64,000 nucleotides of DNA from Nageia nagi. Its lineage: Eukaryota > Pinophyta. Of the stretch, positions 10,435 through 23,230 are shown piece by piece (positions within the stretch are counted from its first letter, which is position 1; each line of letters opens with the position of its first letter). A model generated the notes under the pieces. The model saw only the letters and a list, made by a program, of their open reading frames with translations, searched no databases and had not been told where the DNA came from. Where the stretch lies: the NCBI GenBank assembly GCA_050084985.1, contig JBITNC010000001.1, forward strand, positions 108,934,001-108,998,000, given 5' to 3'. The position numbers and the translations under genes were made by a program.

Positions 10435-13400
10435 TAAAAACACTTTACTATGGATTGTGTTATCTATAATGGCTTGTAGAAAAATATGATTGTGATGTCC
10501 ATTGTTGACAAATTGGAGCTTCACATTGAACCCCATCCTTGCCCATATTCATTAGGATAGAAGGGTAGTAGTTCATCTACAAGGATCACACATATATGCA
10601 TACTATTATTTGCTTTGGGTCCTAAGTTTATCAATATGATCACTTGTGATGTGACCAACATGGATTGTAGTGGTCTCCTATGTAGCAAATCATATTAGTA
10701 TGATTAAAGAGCCCACTATGAAGCTTTTGACAATGCATATACATTACGGAAAAGATAACCATAAGTAACTAATATGTACCACTTCTCCAAAAAAGAATAA
10801 TTTGGTACTTACATGCAAGCAAGCTCATAAAGTAGTCAATAATGTTGCTGAACTACCTCTTATCTTTATTATATCTCAAATGGACTCATCTCATAGCATT
10901 GACATAATTCCCACTAATCATGCAGATATTGAAAAGCTTCTTAAATCATATTCAGATGTTAAGACACCTTCTACACTTCCTCCAAATAGGCTAATAAATC
11001 ATTCAATTAATTTACTTCTTGGAGCTTCTCTCCTAAATGGACCATTGTACCAAAATTCCATTACACATAATACAAAAATTAAGCATCAAATTAAAGATTC
11101 AATACTAAAGAGTTTGTTAAACCTAGTATTTCTCCTTTGGCATATCCTATTCTTTTGGTCCTTCAAAATTATGGCACTTAGCATTTTTCCATCAACTTTC
11201 AAGCTTTGAATAAAATCATAATAAAGAATTGGTACCATATTCTATGCATTAATGACTTCATTGATCAACTTCAAGGTACCATATTCTTCTCTAAATTGGA
11301 TCTTAAGAGTGGATATCATCAGATTTGGAAGATACATGGAAGACAAAGCTCAAAACATATTTTGGTCTCTTTGAGTGATTTGTTATTCCTTTTAGGCTAA
11401 CTAATGCTCCTTCCACTTTTATGAAGATGATGAACGAAGTTTTTCATGATTATTGTGATAATTTTGATATCATGAATTTGGATAATATTCTTGTTTACTC
11501 CAAAACTTCAAAGGAATATTGCAACATTTGGAGCATGTTTTTCTCACTCTTTGATAACATCAACTCTTTTTCAATCTTTCCAAATATTCTTTTGCTCAAC
11601 ATTTTATCTCTTATTTGGGATTCATCATTGATTAGCAAGGTGTTATAATTAATCCTACTAAAGTTAAAGTTTCCTTGGATTTGACAACTTTTGCAGGAAT
11701 TCCTAGCTATTCAGATATTCCTACTCCATTACATCAACTAACTCTCATTCATGTTCCCTTTTGATGTAATGATGTTCACACCACTATTTTCAAATCTATC
11801 AAGCATTTCCTTTGCTCTACTATAATCTTGACCCTTCTTGATTTGAATTAGCCTTTAAAGATTGAGACAAATGCTACTTAGTTTGCTCTCAATGTTGTGT
11901 TGAAACAAAAGGCTCATCCAATGGCCTATCATTTAGTGACTTTTTTTATCACCAAATGGAACTATTCTACATATGATAAGGATTTGTATGTGCTAGTTCA
12001 AGCCATCAAGTATTCACTTCACTAGCTCCTTGGTGAAGAAACCACTATTCACAATAATCATATGCCATTATAATTTTTTTATTCATAGTCAAAAATTGAG
12101 GAATCTTGACATATGAAATGGGCTTCTTACCTCCAATAGTTCTATTGGATCATCATATATCGAAAGGGAAACACCAACTTAGTTGTTGATTATTTGAGTC
12201 ATCCTCTAATTATTAACACTTTGGTTGTTGTCTCAATTTTACACATTGGTTTGTTAGGCATGGGCTTCTTAGTATTCTACAAATCTTGACTTTTGGAAAA
12301 ATAATTTACAAACTTACATATCCTTCTTGGAATCATACTTAGATTTTTACCTTAAGGATGATTTACTATATTGATTGGAAAAATTATGTAAGCACAAAGA
12401 TCATCATCCAAAGCTTCTTAAGGGAGCACATTCTACAATTTACAATGGATATTTTAGTAAGCATAAGACTTTGCACCACCTTCAATGTTTCTTCTTTTGG
12501 TCATACATGATTCGAGATGAATTATAATTTCTTCATCTATGTTCTATTTATTTCCATTCAAAATTAGCACAATGGAAGTTGAGACTCAGTTGCACACTTC
12601 CCATTCCTAGTCATCCTTGGGAAACAATTTCCATGGATTTAGTGATTGATTTTCTACATATAGTTTTTCATAATGACTACATCTTGATAGTATTGGATCA
12701 TTTCAGCAAAATGGTAAAGTTCATTCCTCGCCAAAAGAATTCTTTAGCTCATGATTTGGCATAATTGTTCTTTTATGTTGTATGGATATATTTTGGACTT
12801 CCTACCAACATCATCTTGAATTGTGATCCATGCTTTGTGGGATATTTTTAGTATCCCCTTTGGAAAATTTTGGGAGTCTCTCTCAATGTTTCCACTCCCT
12901 TTCACCCACAAATCGATGGATAGACTATGGTTGTTAATCATACCTTAGTAAAAATTTTGAGATCTACCATCATCATTCTCCTACCAAATGAGATTTGAGT
13001 CTCACTTATATTGAGCATGCCTATAATCAAGCATTGCATTCTTCCACAATTCACACACCATTTGAGGTTTACCTTGGATTTCATCCTTTGGTACCATAAG
13101 AGTTACCCTTGTCACTTCCTTCTCTAGCTACTACTCATCTTTAGAAGGAACAAGATAAATTCTATGCATTCATTCATCATCTCTAGAATCTTTAATCCAT
13201 AGTGGTTGGGATTCTTCATTATACATAGGAGAAACATAAAATTCAAATGGATAAGCATAGTGTTCCTCATTATTTCTAAGTTGGTGATAGAGTTTTTCTT
13301 CACCTTGATAAATATCACTTCAAAGATATGGTATTTAGTAGGATAAAACCTATTCAGTAAGGACCATATACTATCATTTAGTAGGTATCCAAGAATATTT

Positions 13401-13540
13401 TTTACCTTAATCTACCAACATAGTATGGTATACATGATATCATCAATGTCAATATTTTCAAGTACTATCATAAGTCAAAATTAGATATAGAGGTTCATAC
13501 CATTCATTTCGTACATGTGATTCCTAATTCTTAATTTTTG
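10435..13540 (+). pseudogene. G1 pol relic: protease, RT, RNase H, integrase
   Basis: Domains in order: a protease C-terminal remnant near 10610-10700; RT at about 10950-11530 with FSKLDLKSGYHQI near 11290; RNase H near 11820-12060; an HHCC zinc region near 12390-12560; and integrase core at 12590-12960, with PWETISMDLVIDFL and LIVLDHFSKMVKFIP. The RT box, normally YxDD, reads NLDN at about 11475-11486. The position of the third integrase acidic residue, after HPQIDG, holds a stop and then M where the family has T/S-E. Many other stops occur. The protease active-site D-S/T-G was not found. The gene cannot make any working enzyme. Confidence 0.88.
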
Positions 13541-13716
13541 ATCTATATAGATCATATTTTTAATATAAAAATATGCTAAACTTGTCAAAGATCTACTACT
13601 TGCTACCTTGTGGCAAAACAAGATCATCTTCCCCATCAAGCTCAATGGATTTTACATCACTACATGCTTCAAGATTTTTCTTCTCTTTTGAACGCATTGG
13701 AATCTAATGCTTATAT

Positions 13717-13936
13717 TGTTAGAAGGAAAAATAGGGATTAACATTAACATTAGGAATATTTGACAAGTATCATAAATTAGTTAGTATCTAGAGATAATTT
13801 AGCATTATGTTAGTTTGTTAGTTAGTTTCCTCTTTTTTGAGATTAATTAGTTAATCTTATATTTTAGGTATTCAATATTCCTATATATTGTTATACATTT
13901 TTAAGTAATAGCATTCAACTTTTGATCCCCTTATCA
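13717..13936 (+). repeat. G1 3' LTR
   Basis: 220 bp, TGTTAGAAGG to CCCCTTATCA, followed by the ATCCA target copy. The last codons of the pol frame appear to run into its first bases. Differences from the 5' LTR are spread along its length and include several indels, consistent with great age. Confidence 0.9.
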
Positions 13937-13941
13937 ATCCA

Positions 13942-16103
13942 AATTTTTTTATATTAGTACAAATATTAAATCAAGATTTGTAAAAATCATCATTATATAT
14001 TCTTGTCATTCAAAATATCGTAAGGTTCTTGGATGAATTTAATCTTCAAAATATTATGAATGTGATAGAAATAGCAAGATCTCATGATATGAATTCTTTG
14101 TTCAAGTATTTGGATAATGGCTTCAAGAGGGTTAGTGCTAGCACCATGCAAGTGTTGGTATTGAGGCACAAAAAATATAATATTGTAGAAAATATGATTA
14201 GGATCATGGTTACTAATTTACTTGCAAATTACAATTATGAAGAAAAGGGTAATACATTCAGTGATACAATTTGAAATACCTTACTTACTTCGAAAAAAGA
14301 ACTAGAAATTAAGAAATTCAATGGTGAAGGAGATACCAATATCCATCTTCAAGGGTTTTATTATTTGATGGATCTCAAATGTGGCATGAATAGCAATTTG
14401 AAGGCTAAGTATATCTCACTTAGTCTTACTAAAAGTTAAAAAATGGTTTTATAATTTGGAACCAAGATTAGTCACATTTTATAATTAATTAAGAATGTTA
14501 TTTAAGACACATTTTAGGTGTAATGTATAGAAAGATACAACATTGATAGATCTAATGAACTATAAAAAAGGATCTTATAAAAGATTAGAAAAGTTTGTGC
14601 CAAGATATCGAAAAATATGGAGGTAACTAGATGGTTCCATAACTAAAAATATATTGCTTAAATCTTCTTACAAAGCATCAACCCTACCTTGAAGTGTCCT
14701 ACAATTGATTACATGAATCATCCATTCACTAAGATTACACACAAACTTATCCAAAATGAAAAATATTTGGTGGAATAAGGGAAACTCAAATACACGTCAA
14801 CCAATAAAGAATTCCCCAAGAAGACATATCCAAAGAAGTATGATGTCAAAGTTAATATTGCAAAAATTAGTACCACACCTCCTCTTATACAAAAAGGTTA
14901 GAAAAATTTATTCAACTTCCTACATACCCTAGAAAAATATTTTATGATTGCATATAAAAGGCTAAATTAAGAAAATCCAAGATAAGAAATTCAAATATGA
15001 GGAAGAAAAACCAAAATTGTATAGACATGGTTCATATTATGGCTATCATAAAGTCATGGGTCATCATAGCAATACTTGTATAGACCTCAAAAAAAACTTG
15101 AAAGAGCTCCTTGACAAGAATGTTTTTTAGTGTAGAAATGGAGAAATGATAAAATAGTCACAAATCAAGACATCCATCAAACAATGAACATGGTAAATAT
15201 GGTGATCCATGGAGAAGAATAAATCAAATATTATCCATAATCTGAAGAAGAGTCCAATTTTGTTGCAAGAATAAAATCTAAATGTATTCCTCACTTGGTT
15301 GTTATTCCATAATCAAGTAAGATTTGTCTAACTCCTTGTAGTGATTAGTTCAAATATGATTATGCTAGTTAATTAAAAAATGCTCCTACCAATATTAGTA
15401 TGTATGAGTTACTTATGACTTATGGTAACATTAAAAAGAATTAAGTTAATATAATAGATGGAGAATTAATTGATGCTAATACTTCTATAAGTACTTTTAT
15501 AGAAATGTTTGATTCTCTTAAATATGTTAATATGGTCCAATTTGATGATGAAGAGTGACCTAGACAAGAAATCATCAACTCGAGTGTAAACACTTCATAT
15601 CAAGGTCAAGATAAATGGTAAAATCACCAAGGAAGCATTAGTGGGAATGAGATCTAGTACCAAAATTTTTTCTCTCTAATTTATAAAATATTTAAATGAG
15701 AAAATCATCAAGAAAATTGGATAATAAGAAATTGGAATCAAGGGCTTTGGCAATATTAAGAAATAGTGCATAGGATACATTCATCTTCCAATTAATGTAG
15801 GATCTAAGATAGTTGAAAGTAAATTCTATGTAATAAATAACAAATCACCTTTATAATATTTTCTTTGGAGAGCATGAATCCATGCTACAAGTGTAGTTTA
15901 TTCTACTCTTCATCGATGTTTGAAGTTTATGCATGAAGGACAAAATCACATAGTATATGTAGAAGATGATCCTAAAAGCATGATTGAAAGAGTATAAGCT
16001 ACCTTTATTTAACATAATAAAATACATAAGAAGGCTAAATAAATTGATAAAATACATGAATATGAAATTGAAGAAATAAATATGGGATCATACAAGTTCA
16101 AAG
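13942..16103 (+). pseudogene. T0: gypsy gag-protease fragment
   Basis: The plus strand encodes a decayed gag with KKFNGEGDTNIHLQGFYYL near 14320, the usual start of the gag domain. At about 15040-15110 it has YGYHKVMGHHSNTC-x-DLKKNLKELL, the C/YxYH...GH...C..LK pattern of a large plant gypsy group. A protease C-terminus follows near 15860-15960: WRAWIHATSVVYSTLHRCLKF, as in the GRPWIHA block. The fragment stops exactly where T1's LTR begins, so it was probably cut by that insertion or lost its pol part. The frame is broken many times. The region upstream of G1 (7140-7697) may be its detached beginning, but I could not prove that. Confidence 0.68.
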
Positions 16104-16918
16104 TGTTGATGAGTTTTTTAGCTACTCCTATGATTTTAACCTAAGCGAAACTAATAAATACATAACATTTAAGTATATATTATATAAGTTATTTAAATCA
16201 AATAAATATACATTATAATAGGAATAACAAAAATGAAATATAATAATGCAATAATAGAATTAGGATTTTATTGAATTAAGATAAAAATGAAAGCACACAC
16301 TAAAGAGATGAAATAAAGTGTAATATAAATACCTATGTATCCTTACATATGACAAAGTTAATTATATGCAGACTATGCTTTTCAAGGATACATAACCTTA
16401 ATGCATGAATCCCATAAATAATAGTAGCAAGGAGATCAATACAGATACATATGGAAGCATAGATGCTAGCTCATAGAATAGCAACATAGGTACATAGGTT
16501 AGCATAGATGCTAGGGTTTCAACCAAGTGAGATTCACCACCAAGGATTCGATGATAAAAAAATATCAACAAATCAATATAAACATATAATTAGGAATGAT
16601 GGATGATAGATATGCTTGAATGGTAACAAGATTTCAATATCAATATGTGGTGTTTAGAAATACCCAAGAGTATGGTACCAACTATCAAGATATAATCTTG
16701 AATGATTTCCTAGAATAGAAATACTTACCTTTATATATGCATGAGATTCTACTAATGGCCCTTGTAAGAAGGATAGTATCAACACTAGTGTATCTAGCAT
16801 AAAAATAAGAATACCACCTAAGGTATGTCTGATAATAAGATTATAATATGATAAAAGAAGATTATAATATTACACCTAAGTGGGACCACCTTAAGGGGGC
16901 TAGATTTAGGTGTCAATA
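16104..16918 (-). repeat. T1 3' LTR
   Basis: On the plus strand it runs from TGTTGATGAG to GGTGTCAATA. It matches the two ends of the longer copy at 45044-46768, including the shared blocks around GTGTTTAGAAATA and ATATTACACCTAAG. Its T0-side neighbour ends abruptly at 16103. Confidence 0.8.
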
Positions 16919-16935
16919 GATTCCCCCTTTTTAAG
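16919..16935 (-). other. T1 polypurine tract
   Basis: The minus strand reads CTTAAAAAGGGGGAATC directly before the LTR start. The equivalent place in B2 (47630-47645) and T2 (60975-60992) also has an A-rich then G-rich purine tract, which fixes all three elements as minus-strand. Confidence 0.75.
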
Positions 16936-17492
16936 TATGAAAAAATGAACTTTTGAAATGAAATTATGATTGAAAAGGATGTAAAATATAGAGAGAAGAA
17001 AATTTTGATACTTCCCTATTTTAGATGTATAACTATTCAATGATCAAGGAATGATGATGTATATTACCCCATATTTTCCTTGGTTGTGAGATGGAATGGC
17101 TTATGCAAAGTAGAATCAACCAAGAGTAAAGGATAAAATGAAAAAGGAGAGAATAAAATACCAAAATCCAAGCACATATGTGACGGTAAATTCATTAAAC
17201 ATATATCAATGATGCCAAGAGTAAATCAGCATAGATGTATGATATTATCTTGATGATAATTAATTCCCTATTCATGGAAAAAAATCATCATAGTATAATC
17301 AAGAATCCCATTCATGTAATCATACATAACATTTCATCACAAATGATATAGCAAGTAAGAGCAAGGATGAAATCAATATAATATGCATACATCATTATAA
17401 AAATACCAAATATTCTATTCATAGATACATATCATCATAGAAATACCCAATGGTTAATTCAAAGATACATATACATAAGATCATAACAAGCT

Positions 17493-17610
17493 ATGCCAAC
17501 ATTTTGATGAGGTACATACCCCATTCCTATATGCAACATACAAAATCATAATGAAATATGTCAACATCATCATAAGGTACATGCCCCATTCCTAGATGAA
17601 AATATAAAGA
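17493..17610. repeat. Two-copy 65-bp direct repeat in T1 3' region
   Basis: Two copies beginning at 17493 and 17558, each containing GGTACAT-ACCCCATTCCTA blocks. A further relative of the CCCCATTC block lies near 18028. It lies between the integrase end and the 3' LTR. Confidence 0.7.
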
Positions 17611-17647
17611 TCAATTATGAAAAATATGATTAATAGTCCATTAGAGT

Positions 17648-18002
17648 TATGATTAGTTTAGTCCCAATCAACAAATTAACTTAAAGAATGATTTTATTAG
17701 TCCCAACTAAAGAGATCATTAAGATACCATCAACATGATGATTACTTACTCCTAATCACCAAATTAATCCAAATAATGGTTGGTTTAGTCCCAACCAAAA
17801 TAATGATCAAGAGACCATAAACATGATGATTGGTGTAGTCTCAACCATAAAATTCAACCAAAGAATGGTTGGTTTAGTCCCAACTAAATAGATGATCAAG
17901 GGATCATTAGAATAATGATTAATTTGGTCTCAATCACCAATTTGATCTAAAGAGTGGTTAGTTTAGTCTTAACTAAAGATTCATAACTCAAGTGATAGTC
18001 AC
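17648..18002. repeat. 89-bp minisatellite in T1 3' region
   Basis: Four degenerate units start at 17648, 17737, 17825 and 17914, giving periods of 89, 88 and 89 bases. Each contains two TTTAGTCCCAA-like blocks separated by a run such as CACCAAATTAA. The array lies between integrase and 3' LTR, where Tat and Ogre relatives are known to carry variable tandem repeats. Confidence 0.85.
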
Positions 18003-18067
18003 ATCATCATGTAAGCCTTCATGCCCCATTCTTAGATGTATCAAAAAATAATAAACATAAAATAAAT

Positions 18068-18161
18068 GATGGTTATTTAACATCCATCCAGCAAGGACAT
18101 GGTCATAAAATAGTGATGGTTATTTAACTTCCACCCAATAAGGACATGGTCACAAGATAAT
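18068..18161. repeat. Two-copy 47-bp tandem repeat in T1 3' region
   Basis: Units begin GATGGTTATTTAAC at 18068 and 18115 and share AAGGACATGGTCA. This is the third independent tandem array within 700 bases of the same untranslated region. Confidence 0.85.
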
Positions 18162-18599
18162 AATTAAAGAAATATAATAATAAAGCATTCAATACTCCTC
18201 ATACATACAAAGGTAATAAAGTTTTCATAAAATTATACTTAAGCTTACCTGTGGTAACTATGTTTGGTCCAAAAATGCTAGCATGGGTGCGAATATGAGC
18301 ATGGTCATTAACATCAGCATGGGTGTTGTTATTTATGATTAATCTGATCCTATAATTTAGTTGAGACTAGGATTTCCTAAATGTCAATTGGAAAATATAT
18401 ATATTTGATTTTTGAATCAACTTTCTTATTTATTAAGGCATCAAGTGTATGAGTTATCCAAAACCATTAGATTGGCTTATATAACTAACTACATCTGATT
18501 TCTTTTAACAATTGAACTGATAGAAGCATATGAGATCCTTCTCACCTTTGATTTTTTTTATTGATGAAATGTACCAAAACTACTAGTTTTGATGTTGAG

Positions 18600-19264
18600 T
18601 TACATACTAATTTTTACATAGAAAACAAGCATAGGAGCTAGCATAACAAAATGGAAATGAAGCTAGGAGACTGATACCATACTCCTACATTAATGAATAA
18701 CTAAACTAGGCCCTTTAAAACATGAATAAAAGGCTTCTCTTATACATAAAATAGTTTAAGGTATTTGGCATTGGTTGAAAATGTTTCCACTTTTCCCCAA
18801 ACAATGACTAATTTTTATGCTTCATTAGAGTACTTTGTTTTGATGATGTATGGACCAATCCAATTTGTCTAAAATTTGCATTTGTATTTCTTTTTAGCCT
18901 ATGATTTATAATGTTTTTATTTAATAACTAAATTACCAAATTAGAATTACCTTGGTCTGATTTTCTTTCCATATGCTTTCTTAGTCCTTCTTTGATAAGC
19001 TTTGAGGTGTTCTAATGCATGGATCCTTTTCTCATCCAATCCTTCTATTTATCTCAATCTTACTTTTTGTTGTTCTTACCAATCAATTATGCCTTTTAAA
19101 GACACCCTTAGTGATGGTATTTCTACTTCTAGTGAAATAACTACCTCATCTCCATAGACTAATGAATATGGTGTACATCCTATTATTGATATGATGCTAG
19201 TCTTATATACCCAAAGTGCATATACAAGCTATGAATGTTATTCCCTTTGAGTTTGATTGATAGT
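18600..19264 (-). pseudogene. T1 integrase C-terminal part
   Basis: Read down from 19264, the minus strand gives NQTQRE, YALWVYKTS, then PYSLVYGDEVVISLEVEIPSL near 19120, followed by LDEKRIHALEHLKAYQ and a GPYIIK-like GAG/C-terminal fold remnant. The same blocks appear in T2 near 62480-62270. The part upstream is displaced to above 35917 by G2. Frameshifts and stops are common. Confidence 0.78.
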
Positions 19265-19766
19265 TGATGTGAATTCAGTTGTAAGAGACCAACAAAATGG
19301 ACTCCAATCATATAAATGTATTATAATGGAAGAAACCTACAAAAAATTCTCTTCTCATTCCTAAATTCATAATACTTCTCAAAGAGAATACAATCCTTCA
19401 TGTAGTATCTTTCTAAAAATAGAAACCTGCTAAAAATACAAATGAGTTGGATTGCATGCCCAAAAGTGGCATGCATATCCCCCTTACAATCATTATCCTT
19501 AATCTAAAATATCTAGACTTAATTGACTATAAAATAAAAGATATTAAAGTTTTAATATACAAAAAAGCCTAAAAATATGGAGAATTGAAATTAAACGCTA
19601 ACTTTGGGATACTAGATGGTAGAATTAGGTATTAAAAACATGATTTTTAGAGGATTTAGCATAATAAGGTTAAACTATATGTGGAACATGCACATGGAGC
19701 CACATTTTAAATTTCAAGGCAAATGATCATCATGGTCAAAAGTTATGGCTCTAGCAAGGTGCATCA
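19265..19766 (-). repeat. G2 3' LTR
   Basis: Plus-strand ends are TGATGTGAATTC and AAGGTGCATCA. On the minus strand it is preceded by CACTAGAGGAGAA, a purine tract at 19767-19779. This copy contains ACTTTGGGATACTAGATGG near 19612-19630, the uninterrupted version of the site that the TR-GAG element occupies in the 5' LTR. Confidence 0.85.
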
Positions 19767-19789
19767 TTCTCCTCTAGTGAAAAAGAACT

Positions 19790-21258
19790 CAGCTCTTACA
19801 AGTTTAGCTAACTTGAGTTCTTAAAGTTTTTGGTTATCAATTTTTTGTAGCTTCAAATCTAAAATGCAAGTATTATCTAATTATCATAATCCTTCCCATT
19901 TAATTAGGGATTTGTTGTAGCTCCCATGTTTGGTGATGATGACCTTCTTATCAAGCACTTATGCAATGTTGTACTTTTTTTCTTAGGCATCTGTTGTGCC
20001 CAATTTACTATCTCTTGTAATTCACCATCCTCATTAGTATGAAAATACTAAATTAAATTAGGAACATTAAAAATAAGGGAAATATCAAAATCATTAGAAA
20101 ACTCCACTTTATAAGCATTATTATCGATCTTATTCAAAATCCTATTTGGACCAATTTTCTTAAGTTTTAGTTTATTATACATCCATTTAGGAAACCTTTA
20201 TTTTTGAAGATGAACCATGACCATATCACCCTATTCAAACACTTTCACCCTTCTTTGTGCACCAGTAACTACTTTATAGTGAGCATTACTACTATGTAAT
20301 TTATCTTTCACTTATTCTTGCACTCTTTGGATATACTTAGCAAATGCTTCTGCATCATTACTAACTTGTTCCCTAATTGGTAACTCAACCAAATCTAATA
20401 CACCTCTATGATGCTAACCATAAATAATTTGAAAAGGATATTTACTTGTTGACCTATTTAATGAGATTTCATATGCAAATTCATCTTGTGATAAAGCTAA
20501 ATCCCATTGTTTGGGCTTTTTTCCCAACTATGCATCGTAAGATGTTTCCCAAGCTTATGTTCATTATCTCTATTTTCCCATCAGTATATGGGTTGTAAGC
20601 ACTACTAAAATGTAGCTTGGTATTTAGCTTCTTCCATAATGTACTCCAAAAGTGACCTAAGAACTTAGTATCTTGATTACAAGCAATAGTCTTTGGGACA
20701 CCATGCAACCACATAACCTCATCAAAGACTGCAATCTTAGTGCCATCATTAGTTTTATGGAAAGTAATAAAATGCACCATTTTAGAAAATCTATCTACCA
20801 TAATAAAAATTCAATCCTTACCCTATTGTGTCTTGGGCAACCCCAACACAAAATCCATACTTAGATCGATCCATGGTCATGTAGGAATAGGTAGTGGCAT
20901 ATACAACCCTATATTTTGTACATGACCTTTAGCCATTTTGCATACTCTACATATAGAGACAAACATGATTATATCTCTTCTCATCTTTGGCTAGTAATAC
21001 TTCTCCTCCATAAGAGTTGTAGTTTTGGCTACTCCAAAATGACCAACTAGACCTCCACTATGTAATTCCCTCAAGATGTTTTCTCTCATAGAGCCATTGG
21101 GAATACATAATTGATTACCCTTAAATAAGTAATCATTATAAAAAAACTATTATTGAAAAATTAGACAAGACTCATTTTCTACTACACTTGTATAGTGTCT
21201 CACAATATTCTCCAAATTAGCATTAGATTCATACATATTTTTAATCCCCTCAAATCCT
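19790..21258 (-). pseudogene. G2 integrase relic
   Basis: From 21258 downward: the block before the zinc region (VGFEGIKNMYES), then NQLCIPNGSMRENILRELH, GGLVGHFGVAKT, and a catalytic core with SMDFVLGLPKT near 20860 and IFIMVDRFSKMVHFI near 20790. NQDTKFLGHFWSTLW is near 20690, and GKIEIMN near 20575. The three acidic positions of the D,D-35-E triad all appear to survive. The C-terminal block NAYKVEFSNDFDISLIFNVPNL is near 20110. A 106-residue stretch (20481-20801) stays open, but stops elsewhere make it non-functional. The upper edge is cut by B1. Confidence 0.87.
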
Positions 21259-21261
21259 ACC

Positions 21262-22100
21262 TGTAGACACCCAAAAATGACTCTTATTTCGATAAATGAA
21301 ATAAGAACAAGAAATTAATAGTAAATTAAAAAATTTACTATAATCTTCCTAATGCCAATGTACAACTTTTGAACATTAATGACTCATACTAATCTCTAGC
21401 ATCTAACATTTGGATGTTAGCAACTCTAAAGTTAACACCATCAAAATAAAAAATGGTAACATTAGAGGCATATTGGGAAAAAGGAAAAGGATGATGGATG
21501 AGTCACCATTTATCCTATACATCCCTACCATAGATAATAACCATGATAAGTCTAGATAGGATTTTATATCTTACTTTTTTATCTCCAAAAGTGGAAACTT
21601 TTCTTATTTACAAAAACTATAAATAAAAGCCTTCAGTTATGAAGTAGGGTATAAATTCAAATGTAATATTACTCTATTGAAATGCATACAAATGTTTTCT
21701 TAAGTTAGGTACATTATCATTTCATTTTCCATATGCTTGTTCATGCATTTTATATAGCTTTTATGGTGTGGATAGGTATGTTTAACAATTTTGTTATTTG
21801 CATATGTGCAAGAATAATAGGTATGGAGAAGTTAAATTTGAAGAGCTGAAGAATAAAAAGAAATCCATATTTATTGTAGGTTTTTGAAGACAAATCCTTT
21901 TAGCTTTTAGAAAACAAAATTAGGCCAATGAAGGCCTTTATCATTCATATGTAAAAAGGCCTTTGTACAAGGTAATGGATCAAAATGGATTCATTATTTG
22001 TAATCATTTTGAGTTTAATACCAAAGAGCAATAAAGAACTTTTTTGGTTATAATATATCTTGTTTTGCATGCTTGCAAAGTTACTTTTTTTGGGAAAACA
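21262..22100 (+). repeat. B1 5' LTR
   Basis: 839 bp from TGTAGACACC to GGGAAAACA. A TATAAATA box is at about 21622-21630, in the plus orientation. The B2 LTR (46769-47629, 861 bp) matches along its full length in reverse, including the GGATGATGGATGA-GTCA block and the TATA region. Downstream, at 22250-22560, there is a second weaker patch with the same ATGCCAAT and GTGACTCACA-like blocks, perhaps a fragment of another copy. Confidence 0.75.
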
Positions 22101-22915
22101 TTTAGGTGCTAGAATGAGGGCTCCTTGCATGCAAGCTACATAAAAAACAAGGAGTAGAGGGTGTTTTTTGTATTTTAGTATTCATTTTAATATCTTGTGT
22201 CTTGTGGTATTATTACTGATTTCATGTTATTTACTATTTCTTTTATTTCTTATCTATATTATGGAAATGTCAACAACCTAGAATCATATGCCAATGAATT
22301 AAGAAAAACACTAGCAAATTTGACTAAACATCTACATTTTGGAAGTATTCAATTTGTACAAAAACTATGAAATGCTAGTGACTCACACTAAACACCAATG
22401 ATTTGGAATTAATGCCAATGATAAAAAATAGAGGTTATACATTTCAACTTTCCTCGATTCTAAAAGTGTAACTTAGGTACTAAAATGGAAAATGAAAATA
22501 AACCCCTTTTCTATGATGTTTTTCTCAGATTACACATAGGAAGGGTAGATGAATGTTTAGGTAAAATGCATCATTTTACTTTATATTAGTGAATTGCATG
22601 AATTTCATTTGTTTCATTTTATATCTGGGTAGGAAGCATATTAATAAATTCACCTAAAAATTTCCATTAAACCTACTTATACTCTCCATTTATGCTAAAA
22701 GGTGATCTTAGGTGACCACAATGGGTGCAATAGGAAAGAGTAAATGAACCTTTTTTCTTTTTTTTCACTTTGTCTCACTAATATTGGTAATGAACTCTCA
22801 TTAAATTACTTCCATAGTCGAAAGGAGTAATTAACTTTCATTAAACATGAAATAAATAAAAGGTTAATTTATTGGGTTTAAGGTATATTAGAACATATTA
22901 AATTGGTTAATTGAT

Positions 22916-23230
22916 TGGGTGGGTATTTACCTTCACATTAATACTCTTTCTTGTCTACCTTACCACTTTGAAAGGAGGTTGAAGGATTGTGACTTTAAGA
23001 GGAGTTAAGGAATCTCATATATAGAAAATTTACTTCACATTAATATTATTTCATATCAACCTTACCACTCTAAAAGGATGTCAAAGGATTGTGACTAGAA
23101 GAGGAAATAAAGAATTTCATTTAAGGTAATCTACACTCACTTAATGGCTTCCTACATGTCTAACTTTACCTCTTTGAAAGGAGATCAAAGGTAGATGTGA
23201 CTAGTAGGAAGAGGTAACAAAATCCACATA
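22916..23230. repeat. Three-copy tandem repeat of about 105 bp
   Basis: Units start near 22916, 23029 and 23126. Each has a block such as CTTACCACT-T-AAAGGA followed by AAAGGATTGTGACT and AAGAGGA. Copies are about 75-80% alike by eye. It sits in B1's 5' internal region; no coding is visible from 22100 to 24050. Confidence 0.7.

Larger units (their letters stand above)
7698..13936 (+). mobile_element. G1: Ty3/gypsy LTR retrotransposon, complete in outline but dead
   Basis: The element has a 5' LTR (7698-7908), a Met-tRNA-type primer site, gag with a CCHC knuckle, protease remnant, RT, RNase H, integrase and 3' LTR (13717-13936) in the usual Ty3/gypsy order. The 5-bp ATCCA at 7693-7697 is repeated exactly at 13937-13941, a perfect target-site duplication that fixes both ends. 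LTRs agree at roughly 75-80% by eye, so the insertion is old. Every coding region has stops, and the RT catalytic box is altered. No chromodomain is visible after the integrase. The 6.2-kb length is normal for a non-Tat gypsy element. Confidence 0.92.

Noticed and set aside
16919-16935. Pyrimidine tract after the LTR read as a 5' leader of a plus-strand element
   Set aside because: The same position in B2 and T2 has purine tracts on the minus strand, and T2's integrase is on the minus strand above its LTR. PPT of a minus-strand element is the consistent reading.
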